Shown here: in pieces, positions 1 through 9,713 of the stretch
Layout of the letters: the number at the start of each line of letters is the position of its first letter
Position numbering within the stretch: position 1 is the stretch's first letter
Source of the DNA: Candidatus Streptomyces philanthi
Lineage (GTDB): Bacteria; Actinomycetota; Actinomycetes; Streptomycetales; Streptomycetaceae
Length of the DNA stretch: 64,000 nt
Reading direction: 5' to 3'
Assembly (NCBI GenBank): GCA_018114805.1
Contig: CP073042.1
Span: 2,418,001 to 2,482,000 of the forward strand
The notes under the pieces: model-generated
What the model was told of the DNA's origin: nothing
The model's database searches: none
Seen by the model: the letters and a program-made list of their open reading frames with translations, nothing else
Translations under genes and position numbers: made by a program

Positions 1-779
1 CGCGAACTCACCGCGCGGGCGGTCGTCGTCGCCACCGGCTACAGCCGCACCCCTACCTACTACCTACCCGACTGGCCGGGCCGTACGGAGTACGCCGGGA
101 AGTTGCTGCACGCGGCCGACTACCGCAACGCGAGCCCGTACCGCGGCAAGGACGTCCTCGTCGTGGGCGCCGGCAACTCGGGCGCCGAGATCGCCACCGA
201 TCTCGCCGAGGGCGGTGCCGGCCGGGTCAGGCTCTCGGTGCGGACCGTGCCGCACGTCGTGCGCCGGTCGCGCCTCGGCTGGTCGGCGCAGCGGTCGGCT
301 GTGGTGGCCCACAGGTTGCCGGTGCCGGTGGCGGACCGGGTGTCGGCCGTCCGGGCCCGGCTGTGCGCGCCCGGCCTCGCCGAGCACGGGTTGCCCCGCC
401 CCACGTCGGTCGGCGTCGCCGGGCTCTACTCGCGCGCGGGCGGGGGCCGTCCCGGTGCGGGCCACCGGGCTGGTCCGCGCGGTGCGGGCGGGTCGGGTCG
501 AGATCGTCGCCGCGGTCGAGTCCTTCGAGGGCGACAAGCCGGTGCTGGTGGACGGCAGCCGCGTCGACGCGGAGGTGGTCATCGCCGCCACCGGCTACCG
601 GCCCGGCCTCGACGACCTCGTGGGCCACCTCGACGTCCTCGACGCCCGGGGCCACCCGCGTGGCGGCGGCCCCTGGCCTGTACTTCACGGGCTACGCCAA
701 CCCGGCCAGCGGCATGCTCAGGGAGTTGGCCACCGAGTCCCGCCGGATAGCCCAGCGGATCGCCCGCGACCTGCGGTAA
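1..779 (+). pseudogene. flavin-containing monooxygenase, 5' truncated by window edge, two frameshifts
   Basis: The reading frame is open from base 1, so the N-terminal FAD-binding part lies outside the window. Visible are the FMO-type ATGYSRTP motif and, at about 157-200, the NADPH-binding Rossmann motif GAGNSGAEIA. A second ATG motif (AATGYRPG) and the C-terminal LYFTGYANP segment follow, but in other frames: the coding frame shifts near 435 and again near 660. Stop is TAA at 777-779. The family oxidises N, S or ketone substrates with NADPH and O2; the substrate cannot be predicted. Family assignment is secure. Whether the shifts are mutations or base-calling errors in GC runs is open. Confidence 0.75.
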
Positions 780-827
780 CCGGCCCGCGCCAGGGGCCCG
801 CCGCGCCGTCAGACGGCCCCCGGAACC

Positions 828-2108
828 TCACTCACCCACGGCCCCGGCCCGTCGTCCGCCGCCGGCCCCGGGACCACACACCGCGCGGCCCGCCGCGCCG
901 GGGGCCGCCTCGCCGGCATCGGCCGCGCCGGAGGCAGCCGCGCCGAAGACCGTCGCGGCACTCTGGTCGGCGCGGGTCGCGCGGCGGCGGGTGGCAGCCG
1001 TACGTCGTTCGCCGCCCCACGCGGCCAGGGTGAGCAGCAGCGCGAACCCGGCCCCGCCGAGGACGGCCGTGCTCGGCGACGTCGCGTTCTGTAGGACGCC
1101 GGAGAGGGTCGCGCTCGTCGCGTAGCCGAGGCCGACGGCCGCGTACAGCATCGAGTAGCCCGCGGCAAGCGCGCTCTGCGGCAGGGCGTCGCGCAGCGAC
1201 AGGTTGCGCGCCACCTGCACCCCGGACTGGAACAGCCCCGCCAACAGCATGGCGCCGGCGATCAGCGCGAGCCCCGGAAGCACCGCCGCGGCCGCCACGC
1301 ACGCGATGACCGCGAGCAGCAGCACGAAGCTCTGCGTGCCCAGCGCCCCGGGCCACCCGCGCAGCCCGTAGAGGAAGGCGCCGACGGCGGCGGCGACCGA
1401 GTAGCCCGCGAGTACCGGTCCGGCCCAGCCGACCGCGATGCCGCGCTGTTCGAGCAGGGCCGGCAGGACGAGTTCGGCGAGCGCGAGCAGCGAGAGCGCC
1501 GCGGCGCCGGTGACGTACACCGGCCAGGCGGCGGCCAGGGTGCGCAGCATGGACGCGCCCTCGCGGTCGCTCTCGTCCGCATCCCAGCCCGGCGGGAGCG
1601 CCCAGAGGCCGGCCGCGGCACACGCCGCGAGCACCGCGGCGAGCAGCAGCGGCAGCGCCGGGTGCACGCCGAGCGCGAGCCCGGTCGCCAGCGCGGGCGA
1701 TGCCGTCCACACCGCGTAGCTGAGGACGGCCTCCATGCTGAGCGCCTGTGTGCCGAGGCGCTCCGGCAACAAGCTGGTCAGCAGGGCGCGCAGCCCGCCG
1801 GGGGCGGCGGCCGGCGCGCCGCCGGCGACCACCGCGAGCGCGGCGAAGGCGGCGGCGCCCACGGCGAGGCCGAGCGCGAGGTGGGGGCGCGCGCGTGCGG
1901 AGTTGAGCCGCGCGCCCAGGGCGACGGCGCCCACCACCTCGCCGACGACGTACGCGGCGGCGAGGACCGCGCCCAGCGTGTAGCCGCCGGGCCGTTCCCG
2001 CACCAGGAACACCAGGGCGAGCGGCGCCATGGCGACCAGCGTACGAGCCGCCAGGGCGACAAAGGACCAGTTCAGCACGGGTCGAGTGACGAGTTCGCGG
2101 TAGGCCAT
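828..2108 (-). CDS. MFS transporter
   Basis: A 426-residue integral membrane protein with about ten to twelve hydrophobic helices rich in Ala, Leu and Val from residue 10 to about 360, and a charged loop near residues 175-185 (GWDADESDREG) between the two halves. This is the size and layout of a major facilitator superfamily permease. The last 60 residues are an Ala/Gly/Arg-rich tail of doubtful significance. It is divergent from a MerR regulator with about 106 bp between the starts, the usual arrangement for a drug-efflux pump and its regulator. The substrate is unknown. The start ATG at 2108 has only a distant GGAGG. Confidence 0.85.
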   Translation of the reverse strand: MAYRELVTRPVLNWSFVALAARTLVAMAPLALVFLVRERPGGYTLGAVLAAAYVVGEVVGAVALGARLNSARARPHLALGLAVGAAAFAALAVVAGGAPAAAPGGLRALLTSLLPERLGTQALSMEAVLSYAVWTASPALATGLALGVHPALPLLLAAVLAACAAAGLWALPPGWDADESDREGASMLRTLAAAWPVYVTGAAALSLLALAELVLPALLEQRGIAVGWAGPVLAGYSVAAAVGAFLYGLRGWPGALGTQSFVLLLAVIACVAAAAVLPGLALIAGAMLLAGLFQSGVQVARNLSLRDALPQSALAAGYSMLYAAVGLGYATSATLSGVLQNATSPSTAVLGGAGFALLLTLAAWGGERRTAATRRRATRADQSAATVFGAAASGAADAGEAAPGAAGRAVCGPGAGGGRRAGAVGE

Positions 2109-2214
2109 GGAGCGACGATAGAGCCTCCCACAGGTGGCATGCTCAAGACAGTGTGGCTACGTGGCGCACGGCATCGGAGAGACTGGACGCGGACTGGGCG
2201 GAGGAGTAGAGCAC

Positions 2215-2712
2215 ATGACGCGCGTGCGCGCGAACACCCGCGACGACCGGCGCCCCCGAGACGCCGCCACCCCGGCGACGGCGCGCCCCACGGCCCCCGG
2301 CCCGGAGCGGACGCCGACATCGGCGGCGACGGCGGAGCCGGGCGCGCCGTTGCGCATCGGCCAGCTCGCGGAGCGCACCGGGGTGAGCGTGCGACTGCTG
2401 CGCTACTACGGGCAGCAGGGCCTGCTCCAGCCGCGCCGGCTCGGCAACGGGTACCGGGTGTACGCTGAGGACGACGTACGGCTCGTGCGCTACATCAGGT
2501 CGCTGCTCGCCGCCGGGCTGACCACCGCCGTCATCGGCCGGCTGCTGCCGAGCGTGTGCGAGCGTGACGGCGTGCTGCGGCCGTGCACGCCGGAGCTGGC
2601 CGACGAGCTGCGGCGCGAGCGGGACCGGATCGACGAGCAGGTCGCCGAACTCCTGGCGTCACGGCGGCTGCTGGACGAGGTCATCGAGGCCGCACCCAGC
2701 CACGCGCCCTGA
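2215..2712 (+). CDS. MerR family transcriptional regulator
   Basis: 165 residues. After about 40 low-complexity residues comes a classic MerR winged-helix domain starting at LRIGQLAERTGVSVRLLRYY, followed by the wing (GNGYRVYAEDDVRLVRYI) and a C-terminal coiled-coil dimerisation helix (ELRRERDRIDEQVAELLASR). No metal-binding cysteine pattern is visible in the short C-terminal region, which fits a small-molecule sensor rather than a metal sensor. Start chosen at ATG 2215 because GGAGGAG lies 8 bases upstream; an upstream in-frame start at 2134 has no such site. Divergent from the MFS gene, which it probably controls. Confidence 0.88.
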   Translation: MTRVRANTRDDRRPRDAATPATARPTAPGPERTPTSAATAEPGAPLRIGQLAERTGVSVRLLRYYGQQGLLQPRRLGNGYRVYAEDDVRLVRYIRSLLAAGLTTAVIGRLLPSVCERDGVLRPCTPELADELRRERDRIDEQVAELLASRRLLDEVIEAAPSHAP

Positions 2713-3091
2713 CCGGGGCCCGTACGGCGCGTTGACAGACGCACGTACGGCGCGGCTCACCGTGCGGTCCGTACGGCGAGACCCGGCCCGACCCGCGGCG
2801 GGCGCCCGGCGCCCCGTCGGGGAGTCCGGCCGGGCGGGTCATGTGCCGCGCCGAGCCGGGGACTTGGCTTGGCGGTGCGCTCGTGCGCGCCCCGAGCACG
2901 GCACCGCGCACCGCCAGCCCATTCGACGCCGCCGCCCTGGAAGCGCGCCGAACCGCGATCCGCTCTCGCCAAGGACCAGGCCGCGGGCTTCTCCGCGCCC
3001 GGGCGCGAGCGGCCCTCGGCGTCCCCTCACGGCGCATCGCTACACCTAAGGGTGATCAATCGAACACGCCAAGTCAACACCTGGTCTGGAC
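2713..3091. other. intergenic, no gene seen
   Basis: 379 bp between the convergent MerR and ATPase genes. GC-rich except for an AT-richer block at about 3040-3110. Several open frames cross it on both strands, but none has a ribosome binding site or family resemblance. Confidence 0.6.
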
Positions 3092-3927
3092 TTATTGATT
3101 CACATCTGGCGCGCGGCGCGCCGCCGGGTGGCGCACGCGCCCGCCAGTGACACCGCGCGCTCGATGGCGACCACGGTCCCGGTGGTCGCCACGGTCCCCG
3201 CCGGTCGTCACGGTCCCGGCAACCGCCGCCGGAGCCGGCCCCAGCACCTCGGAGCCACCCGCTTCGCTCCGGGTCGCGCCGCCGGCCAACCCGGGCGGCA
3301 CGACCGTGGCGGCTTCGGCGGGCTGGACGGACAGGTCCACGCCGGAGTACGCCGTGGGCGGCGCGGCGGCGGCCTGTCGGTCCACCTCGCACCAGATGCT
3401 CTTGCCGTTGTCCTCCGGCTGCCAGCCCCAGCGGTCCGCGAGGCCGTCCACCAACTCCAGGCCGCGCCCGTTGGTGTCGTCGTCGGCGCACCGGGGGCGC
3501 GGCGGGCAGGCGCTCGCGTCGGCGACCTCCACCCGGACCATCGCCACCGCGGGCGGGTCAACGCCGGTGGCCGCCGCGGGCGTCGGGCCGGCCCCGTACG
3601 CCCCGTCGGCGTACGCCCCGTCGGCCGGCGCCGGGGGCCGGCCGCGTTCGGGCCCGCCCCGTCGCACGCGGTGGCCGGGGCCCGGCCCTGTCCCCCGCTC
3701 GCGGGGTCCGCGCACTGCGCGGGGAAGAGCATCCGCAGCACGGCGGGGCAGCCCGTGTGCACCACGGCGTTGGTCACGAGCTCTGAGATCAACAGGACGA
3801 GCGTCTCTGCCAACGGCTCGTCAACGGCCACCCCCGAGCGCACGAGGCGGGACCGCGCCCAACGGCGCGCCCTTCCCACCTCGGCCGGGTCTGGCCGGAC
3901 CTCCATCTGCACCTGAAGCACCTGCAC
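3092..3927 (-). pseudogene. SpoIIAB/RsbW-like ATP-binding protein (anti-sigma-factor type), frameshifted
   Basis: The N-terminal part (3927 to about 3715) has the GHKL ATPase N-box in LLISELVTNAVVHTG. The matching second half, with the G1/G2-like boxes VRVEVADASACPPRP and NGRGLELVDGLADRWGW, lies in another frame that is open to the stop at 3092. A frameshift within about 3600-3715, in a Gly/Pro-rich linker, is therefore needed. The end of the classic domain (SIWCEVDR) is followed by about 80 low-complexity residues. Streptomyces encode dozens of such small ATPases that bind sigma factors or anti-anti-sigma proteins. No partner is adjacent. Start GTG at 3927. Confidence 0.72.
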
Positions 3928-4456
3928 CGCTCACACCATCCGAACCGGTGGACACATCGCTTCGCACCTCTCCGGGATCACGCTACGTGACCCCACAACG
4001 AGACAGCATGGTTGACGTACAGTCACCCCATCAAGCACTTCGGACATATTCCAACGCCAAGGAGTATGGGTGGTGCATACTGTGCGACGCACATCGCGGG
4101 GAGTCGAACAACGGCCCGCCCGCGGGCCGCACGCCCCGTCCAAGCAGCACCTGGGCGCGCCGCCGCGGCCGCCGTCGCGACCCGCTCCGCGTCCTCGTGC
4201 CTCCGCACAGCTCGCATCGAACGGAGCGTACCGGAGGGCGAAGCCGACTCCCCCGCGTAACGAGCCGCGCCAAGGACACAACACGGCATCGACGCTCCGT
4301 GACGACGCCCGCCCGGTCGCACGCCCCTCCCCCGGCCACCTGGCCGCCCGCCCGCGGGCCGCGCCCGGGGACCTCGCGCGCAACTGCCCCCTTGTGTCCC
4401 GTACGTCTCATCATCGCGCGATGATGGACGACATGACGCACGGAGGGGAGGGCGCG
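3928..4456. other. divergent intergenic region, no gene seen
   Basis: 529 bp between the divergent ATPase and kinase genes. It holds an AT-richer block around 4005-4090. The open frames running through it (such as one extending the kinase frame upstream from 4070) lack a ribosome binding site, while the kinase has a strong one just before 4457. Probably carries the promoters of both flanking genes; I could not fix a -35/-10 pair. Confidence 0.55.
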
Positions 4457-6750
4457 ATGTCGGGGGAGCAGCCGCCGGTGGGGCGGGGCGGGGCGCCGGG
4501 GCCGTTGCGCGGCCGGGGGCGGGGCGCCGGCCGCTACCGGCTCGGCGACCACATCGGCAACGGCGCGCTAGGGACCGTATGGCAGGCCAGCGACGAACTC
4601 GTGGGCCGCGAGGTGGCGGTCAAGGAGCCCCGGCTGCCCGCGGGGCTGGCGACCGAGCAGCGCGCGCGGGCGTACGCGTTGCTCGGGCAGGCGGCGCGCG
4701 CCGCGGCCCGCATCGAGCACCCGTCCGTCATCACCGTGCACGACGTGCTGACCATCGAGGACCGGCCGTGGCTGGTGATGGAGTTGGTACGCGGCGGGTG
4801 GCTCGCGGCCACGCTGCGCGGCGCCACCCTCGGCGTGCGGCAGGCCGCGCACGTGGGGCTCGCGGTGGCCGGCGCGCTGCGAGCGGCACACGCCGCGGGC
4901 ATCGTGCACGGTGACTTGAAGCCCGGCAACATCCTCTTCGGTCGCGAGCGCCCGGCGGCCCCGGTGGGCGCCCCCGGCGCCGCCCCGGGCGCGGGCGACG
5001 GCGCCCGGCGGATCGTGCTGTCCGACTTCGGCATGGTGCACGCGGTGGACCAGGAGCGGCGGGCGGCGCTCGGCGGCCCGGTCGGTGCTCCGAGCCCCGA
5101 CGCGGGCGCGGCCGAGCGGACGGCGGCGCACGGCCCGGCGAGCGCGCTGGAGTTCGTCGCCCCCGAGCGGCTGGACGCCGAGCCCGCCGCGCTGGCGGCG
5201 CCGGCGGACCTGTGGGCACTGGGTGTCGTGCTGTACGCGGCGGTGGAGGGCGTGCTTCCGTTCCGTCGCGAGTCCCCGGCCCAGACGGTGGCGGCGATGC
5301 TCGGCTCCGCGCCGCACCCACCCGTACGGACCGGGCCGCTGACCGAGCTGATCGGGCGGTTGTTGGCGCGGGACCCGGCGGCCAGGCCCGGGGCCGAGCA
5401 GGCCGAGGAGGCGCTGCGCGCGCTGGCGGCGGCGCCGGAGCCAGCGCGCTCGCGGCCCAGCAACCGGCCCCGCAAGCCGTCGGCGATAGACACCCTCCAG
5501 CTCCGCGCGCTGCGACCGGGCGACCCGGCCCCCGATGCCGACGCCGACGCCGACGCCGAGCCACGGCCGCCGTCGCCGTCACAGCCCCAGCGGCCGCCCG
5601 GGTCAGACGCCACCCAACAGCTCACCGCGCTCGGCAACCGGCCCCGGCCCACCAGCCCGACCCACGGGACCAGCGGGGACAACAGGTCCAGCTCGGCCAG
5701 CAGGGCCCGGTCGACCAGGGTGCCGCCCGGCCCCCGGCCGGGCGGCCCGGCGGCTTCTCCGTACGGCCGGGCCGGCGCGCCGCTGCCGCCGCACTCCGCC
5801 GGGTACGGGACGCCCGGCGCGGGCGAGGCGGCCGGGGCGGGCCGTGCGGGCGGGCTGCCCGGCGCGCTGCCGCCGGCCGTGCCCAGGACGGCGCGGGCGG
5901 CCGGCGCGGCGGCGGCCAGACGCGGGCCGTGGGGCGGGGTCTGGCCCCGCGTCGCCGTGGGTGCGCTGGGCGCTTTGGTGCTCGTCGTCGGGGCGGGCGT
6001 CTTCCTGCTCACGGGGGCCCGCTCAGTGACGACGAGGCCGCCCCCGCTCCCCCGGTCAGCGCCCCGCCCAGCACGGCCGCGAGCCCCACCGCCTCCCCGA
6101 CGCCCACGGCCGCCCCGACCGACGCCGGGCGCCCGGCGCTGCCCGCGGGCTGGCGGCTGCACCCGCACCAGCCGCTGACCGCGACGGTGGCCCTGCCCGA
6201 CGGCTACGCGCTGCGCGAGGCGACCCGCACCCAGGCCGACTGGGCCGGCGGCGACAAGCGGGCCTTCACCATCAGCCTCAAACGCGACACGAGCCGCGGC
6301 GCGACCGCCACCGAGGCGTCCGAGCAGCAGATCACCCGGTACCGCACGACCGAGGACTCGGCGATGGAGGGCGTGCGCACCCGTCGGCACAGCATCGACT
6401 GGTACGGCCAGCGGGCCCGTTGGATCGAGGTCGACTACCGGGCCAAGGGCGAGCGCGAGCGACGCCGCCGCCTGGAACTCTTCGTCCCCGGCGCCGAACA
6501 GCGCGTCTACCAGCTCCTCGTCGACACCACGGCGACCGGGCCGCACCGCACCGAGCAGGACGCACTCTTCGGCGTCGCCCGCGACCAACTCCGCGTCGAC
6601 ACCGCGGCGAACCCGTCCGCCACCCCGACCACCGACACCACACCCGACGCTGACGCCGCGCCGAAGCCCGACGCCGAAGCGAAGCCCGACGCGCAGCCAG
6701 GCCGCGACCGGGAGAGCCCGAGCGGGAGGCCGGCGCCCAAGGGCTACTGA
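4457..6750 (+). pseudogene. membrane Ser/Thr protein kinase with extracytoplasmic C-terminal domain, one frameshift
   Basis: Start ATG 4457 follows GGAGGGGAGGG. The kinase domain (about residues 20-310) has the glycine loop IGNGALGTVW, the VAVK lysine, and DFG in LSDFGMVHA. The catalytic loop reads HGDLKPGN, so the Arg of HRD is Gly while the catalytic Asp is kept. A Pro/Arg linker leads to one membrane helix (GALGALVLVVGAGVFLLTG) at about 5960-6015. Directly after it the frame shifts: restoring one G in the G run at 6012-6016 joins the helix to the extracytoplasmic domain (from LPAGWRLHP, about 6137) ending at the TGA at 6750. Convergent with the next gene. Confidence 0.82.
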
Positions 6751-6884
6751 GCACGAACGGTCGGGCCGTACGGGGCGAACACCCCCGTTCGTCACCACCG
6801 CCAGCCCACCCGGCCCGCGCGCCCGCGCCCGCGCCGGTCGGCTGGCCGACGGCTCGGGGCGCTCGGCGGCTCGGGGCGGTCGGT

Positions 6885-9485
6885 TCAGCGGGTGGCGCGG
6901 TAGCTGGCCGACGCCTGGTCGAAGTAGCGGTCCACGGCGCCGCGTTCGTCGGCCGGGCCGATGATCTGGAGCACGTGGTACCGGCCACTGATGATCATGG
7001 CGAGGTTGCGTACGTACACCTGCCGTCCGCTGGTGTCCTTCCAGCCGAACGCGCCCTCGGCCATCGCGGTCTGCCCCACGTCGATCCGGCGCAGTCCGGT
7101 GGCCGACGCCCAGTCGGAGTCGCGGTACGGGGCCAGCTCCGGCTCCAGGTTCTGCTCGTACTTCATCGGGTCGCCGCCGTACTCGGCGGTCTTGTCCCGA
7201 CCGGGCACGACGATCATCTCGTAGTCGCTGCCGAGGTAACGGATCTGGCCGCGGCCGTTGGGCGGGCGGCGCTTCCAGTCCTCGGCGACGGCAACCTGGA
7301 ATCCGTCCGGGTCCTTGCGCAGCGCGAACCCCTTGGCCAGGCCGGACGGATCGGTGGACTGCGGTTGCTGCCCGGTGGGCCCTGTGTCGCCGACCCGCTC
7401 GCCGGGGTCGCCGCGGCCGGCTTCCGGACCGGTGGCCGGGGGGCGCTGTGCGAGGTGCCGGCGTCGCCGTCCACGCCCTCCCCCTCGTCGGCCTTGGGTA
7501 TGAACAACATGGCGTACAGCACACCGGCCGCGAGCAGCAGTATCAGCACCAGGAGCAGCCGGCCCAGGTGGCGCGAGGCGCGCGCCGGGCGCGCGGCTCT
7601 CGCGCGGCGGGGCGGTGTCATGCGTCTCCAGACGCAGGTGCTTCTCCTGCCGGGGTGCCGCGTCGTGCGTCTCGTGGCGCTGTCGGGGCACCCGGGGCGG
7701 CCTGCCCCGCTTGTGCCGGTGCCGGCCGTGCAGGGCCGCGGCCTGGCGTCGGCGGCGGACCAGTTCGCCTCGGCGGCGCAGGATCGGCAGCCGCTTGGGG
7801 TCGCCGGGGCCGATGGCCTCGGCGGGCGGCACGGTGACGGTGCGGCTGCCGACGTCGGGCTCGGGCGCCGACCTGATCAGCGAGCGCAGCCAGCCGCGCA
7901 ACTCCTCGAAGTCCGGGCGCTTGGTGGGGTCCTGCCGCATCAGCGACTCGACCACGGGGCGCAGCGCGCCGCACTCCTCGGCGTACGCGGGCAGCTCGGC
8001 GCACACCAGGTGGACCAGCTCGCTCGCGCTGTCCTCGGGGTAGGGCGCGTGCCCCTGCACCGCGCGGAACAGCAGCACGCCGACGGCCCACAGGTCGGCG
8101 GCCGGGCCGACGGGCGGGGCCAGCCGACAGTTCTCGTACACCGGACCGGCCTGTTCGGGGGCCCAGCGCTCGGTGACGGCGCCGACCACGACGATGCGCG
8201 CCGGCCGGGCCCGCTCGGCGGCGAGCGCGGAGTCGGGCCCACGGTAGCCGTCGCCGCCCCGGGGTTCGGCGGGGGCCACGCGCGCGTCAGCGTCCGCGTC
8301 CTCGGCCACCTCGCTCGCCTCGGGCGCCTCCGGTTCAGCCACCTGCTGGTCGTCGTCCCAGTACGGCTCGTCCTGGCCCTCGGCCCACCACTCGTCCTGG
8401 ACCGCCGCGCCCGGCCGCGCCCGGCGCCGCGTCGACGGGCGGGCCCTCGGCGGCCTCGCGCGCGGCGGCCTGCGCCCCGGCGCGGTAGGCGGCGATGGCG
8501 CCCGCGCGCGGCGCGCCCGAGGGCGTGGCGCGCCCCTGTGGGTCGGTTCCGGGCTCGCCCGGACCGCCGGCTGGCGCGCCGCCGCCCGGCGGGCCATGGT
8601 CCCGGTAGAAGGGGCCGGCGGGGCCGCGCCGTACGACCGGGGCCGCCGGCGGTGGCGTGGCGTTCCGCGTCGGCCCGGGCCGGACGGCGGGCCGCCCGGG
8701 GCGGCCTCCCGCACTGAGTCGGCGCCGGTGCCGGGGCGCGCCGACGGCACCGCGCCGGCGTCCACCCGTGGGGCGCCGGCCGCCGGGCGGGCGTCCGGCT
8801 CCGTGGCGCGGTCGGGGACCGCGTCGTCCAGCGGTTCGCGCGGGCGGGGGGCGCGCAGCGCCTCGGGCACCGGGTCGAAGCCGCACAGCGCCTCCTCCGC
8901 CGCGCCCGCCGCCAGCCCGGTGAGCATCGCGCGTCCGTCGTCGCAGACCAGCACGGTGCGGGTGGTGATGTTGCAGTGCGTCCAGCCGTGCGCGTGCAGG
9001 GCGCGCAGCGCGGTCAGCACGTCGGCGGCGACCTCGGCGGCGCGGTGCGGGGTGAGCGGACGCTCGGCGAGCAGCGCGGCCAGGGGCCGGGCCGGCACGT
9101 ACTCGCTGACGATCCACAGGCTGGCGGCCTCGGCGAAGACGTGGAAGACCTGGTCGAGTCGGGGGTGGTCGGGCACCTGTGCGGCGACGGTGGCTGCCTC
9201 GATGGCGCGCCGCACGGCCGGGTCGCCGACGCCGTCGTACCGCGTCGTGCCGCGCCGCGCGTCGAGGCCGCCGCCCGACCAACCGCCGGCGCCGTACGCC
9301 CCGTGGGCCGCGCCGGCGCCGACCACCTCAGCCTCGACGACCTCGGGCAACGGCACCTGCCGCAGCAGGACTTCCTGGCCGCTGTAGGTGTCGAACGCGC
9401 GGGTCTCCACGAACTCGTACTCATCGGCGGGCGGCAGCGGCAGTCGATAGCGGTCGGCGAGCACCCGACCCGCGTAGTCGTCCAC
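6885..9485 (-). CDS. membrane-anchored pseudokinase with extracytoplasmic domain
   Basis: 866 residues, start GTG 9485 with GGGGAGG upstream. The N-terminal lobe resembles the neighbouring kinases, but the VAIK Lys is replaced (EVLLRQV), the catalytic loop reads HCNITTRTV with no HRD Asp, and DFG is TGL. It should bind partners rather than phosphorylate. The C-terminal domain (RKDPDGFQVAVAEDW onward) resembles that of the flanking kinases. Two internal stretches are out of frame though the frame stays open: about 8400-8685, where the other frame gives APRAGAIAAYRAGAQAAARE, and about 7400-7610, where the membrane helix RLLLVLILLLAAGVLYAMLF sits in the other frame. So two compensating frameshift pairs are inferred. 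Confidence 0.78.
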   Translation of the reverse strand: MDDYAGRVLADRYRLPLPPADEYEFVETRAFDTYSGQEVLLRQVPLPEVVEAEVVGAGAAHGAYGAGGWSGGGLDARRGTTRYDGVGDPAVRRAIEAATVAAQVPDHPRLDQVFHVFAEAASLWIVSEYVPARPLAALLAERPLTPHRAAEVAADVLTALRALHAHGWTHCNITTRTVLVCDDGRAMLTGLAAGAAEEALCGFDPVPEALRAPRPREPLDDAVPDRATEPDARPAAGAPRVDAGAVPSARPGTGADSVREAAPGGPPSGPGRRGTPRHRRRPRSYGAAPPAPSTGTMARRAAARQPAVRASPEPTHRGAPRPRARRARAPSPPTAPGRRPPRARPPRARPSTRRRARPGAAVQDEWWAEGQDEPYWDDDQQVAEPEAPEASEVAEDADADARVAPAEPRGGDGYRGPDSALAAERARPARIVVVGAVTERWAPEQAGPVYENCRLAPPVGPAADLWAVGVLLFRAVQGHAPYPEDSASELVHLVCAELPAYAEECGALRPVVESLMRQDPTKRPDFEELRGWLRSLIRSAPEPDVGSRTVTVPPAEAIGPGDPKRLPILRRRGELVRRRRQAAALHGRHRHKRGRPPRVPRQRHETHDAAPRQEKHLRLETHDTAPPRESRAPGARLAPPGPAAPGADTAARGRCAVRHVVHTQGRRGGGRGRRRRHLAQRPPATGPEAGRGDPGERVGDTGPTGQQPQSTDPSGLAKGFALRKDPDGFQVAVAEDWKRRPPNGRGQIRYLGSDYEMIVVPGRDKTAEYGGDPMKYEQNLEPELAPYRDSDWASATGLRRIDVGQTAMAEGAFGWKDTSGRQVYVRNLAMIISGRYHVLQIIGPADERGAVDRYFDQASASYRATR

Positions 9486-9713
9486 GACGCCTCCCCAAGC
9501 GCGCGATTCGCCCAAGGCTCACCGCGCGTCACCGTCCTACCGGTCTCTAACTCCGCGCTTGTACAGCTACCCACGGCGGCGGGTTCTCACGATACGGGCC
9601 CGAGCGGCTTCCCGCCGGCCGCTCCACCGAGTCCGCTCGATCTCGGGCGGCCCGGCTCGGCCCTTGCGCCGCAAGGGCGCCGCGCGCGCTCCCGGGTCCG
9701 AGCGTACGGCCCG

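Noticed and set aside
4457..6750. Programmed ribosomal frameshifting in the first kinase
   Set aside because: No slippery heptamer followed by a stable structure was seen, the break is in a plain G run, and similar breaks occur in many unrelated genes.
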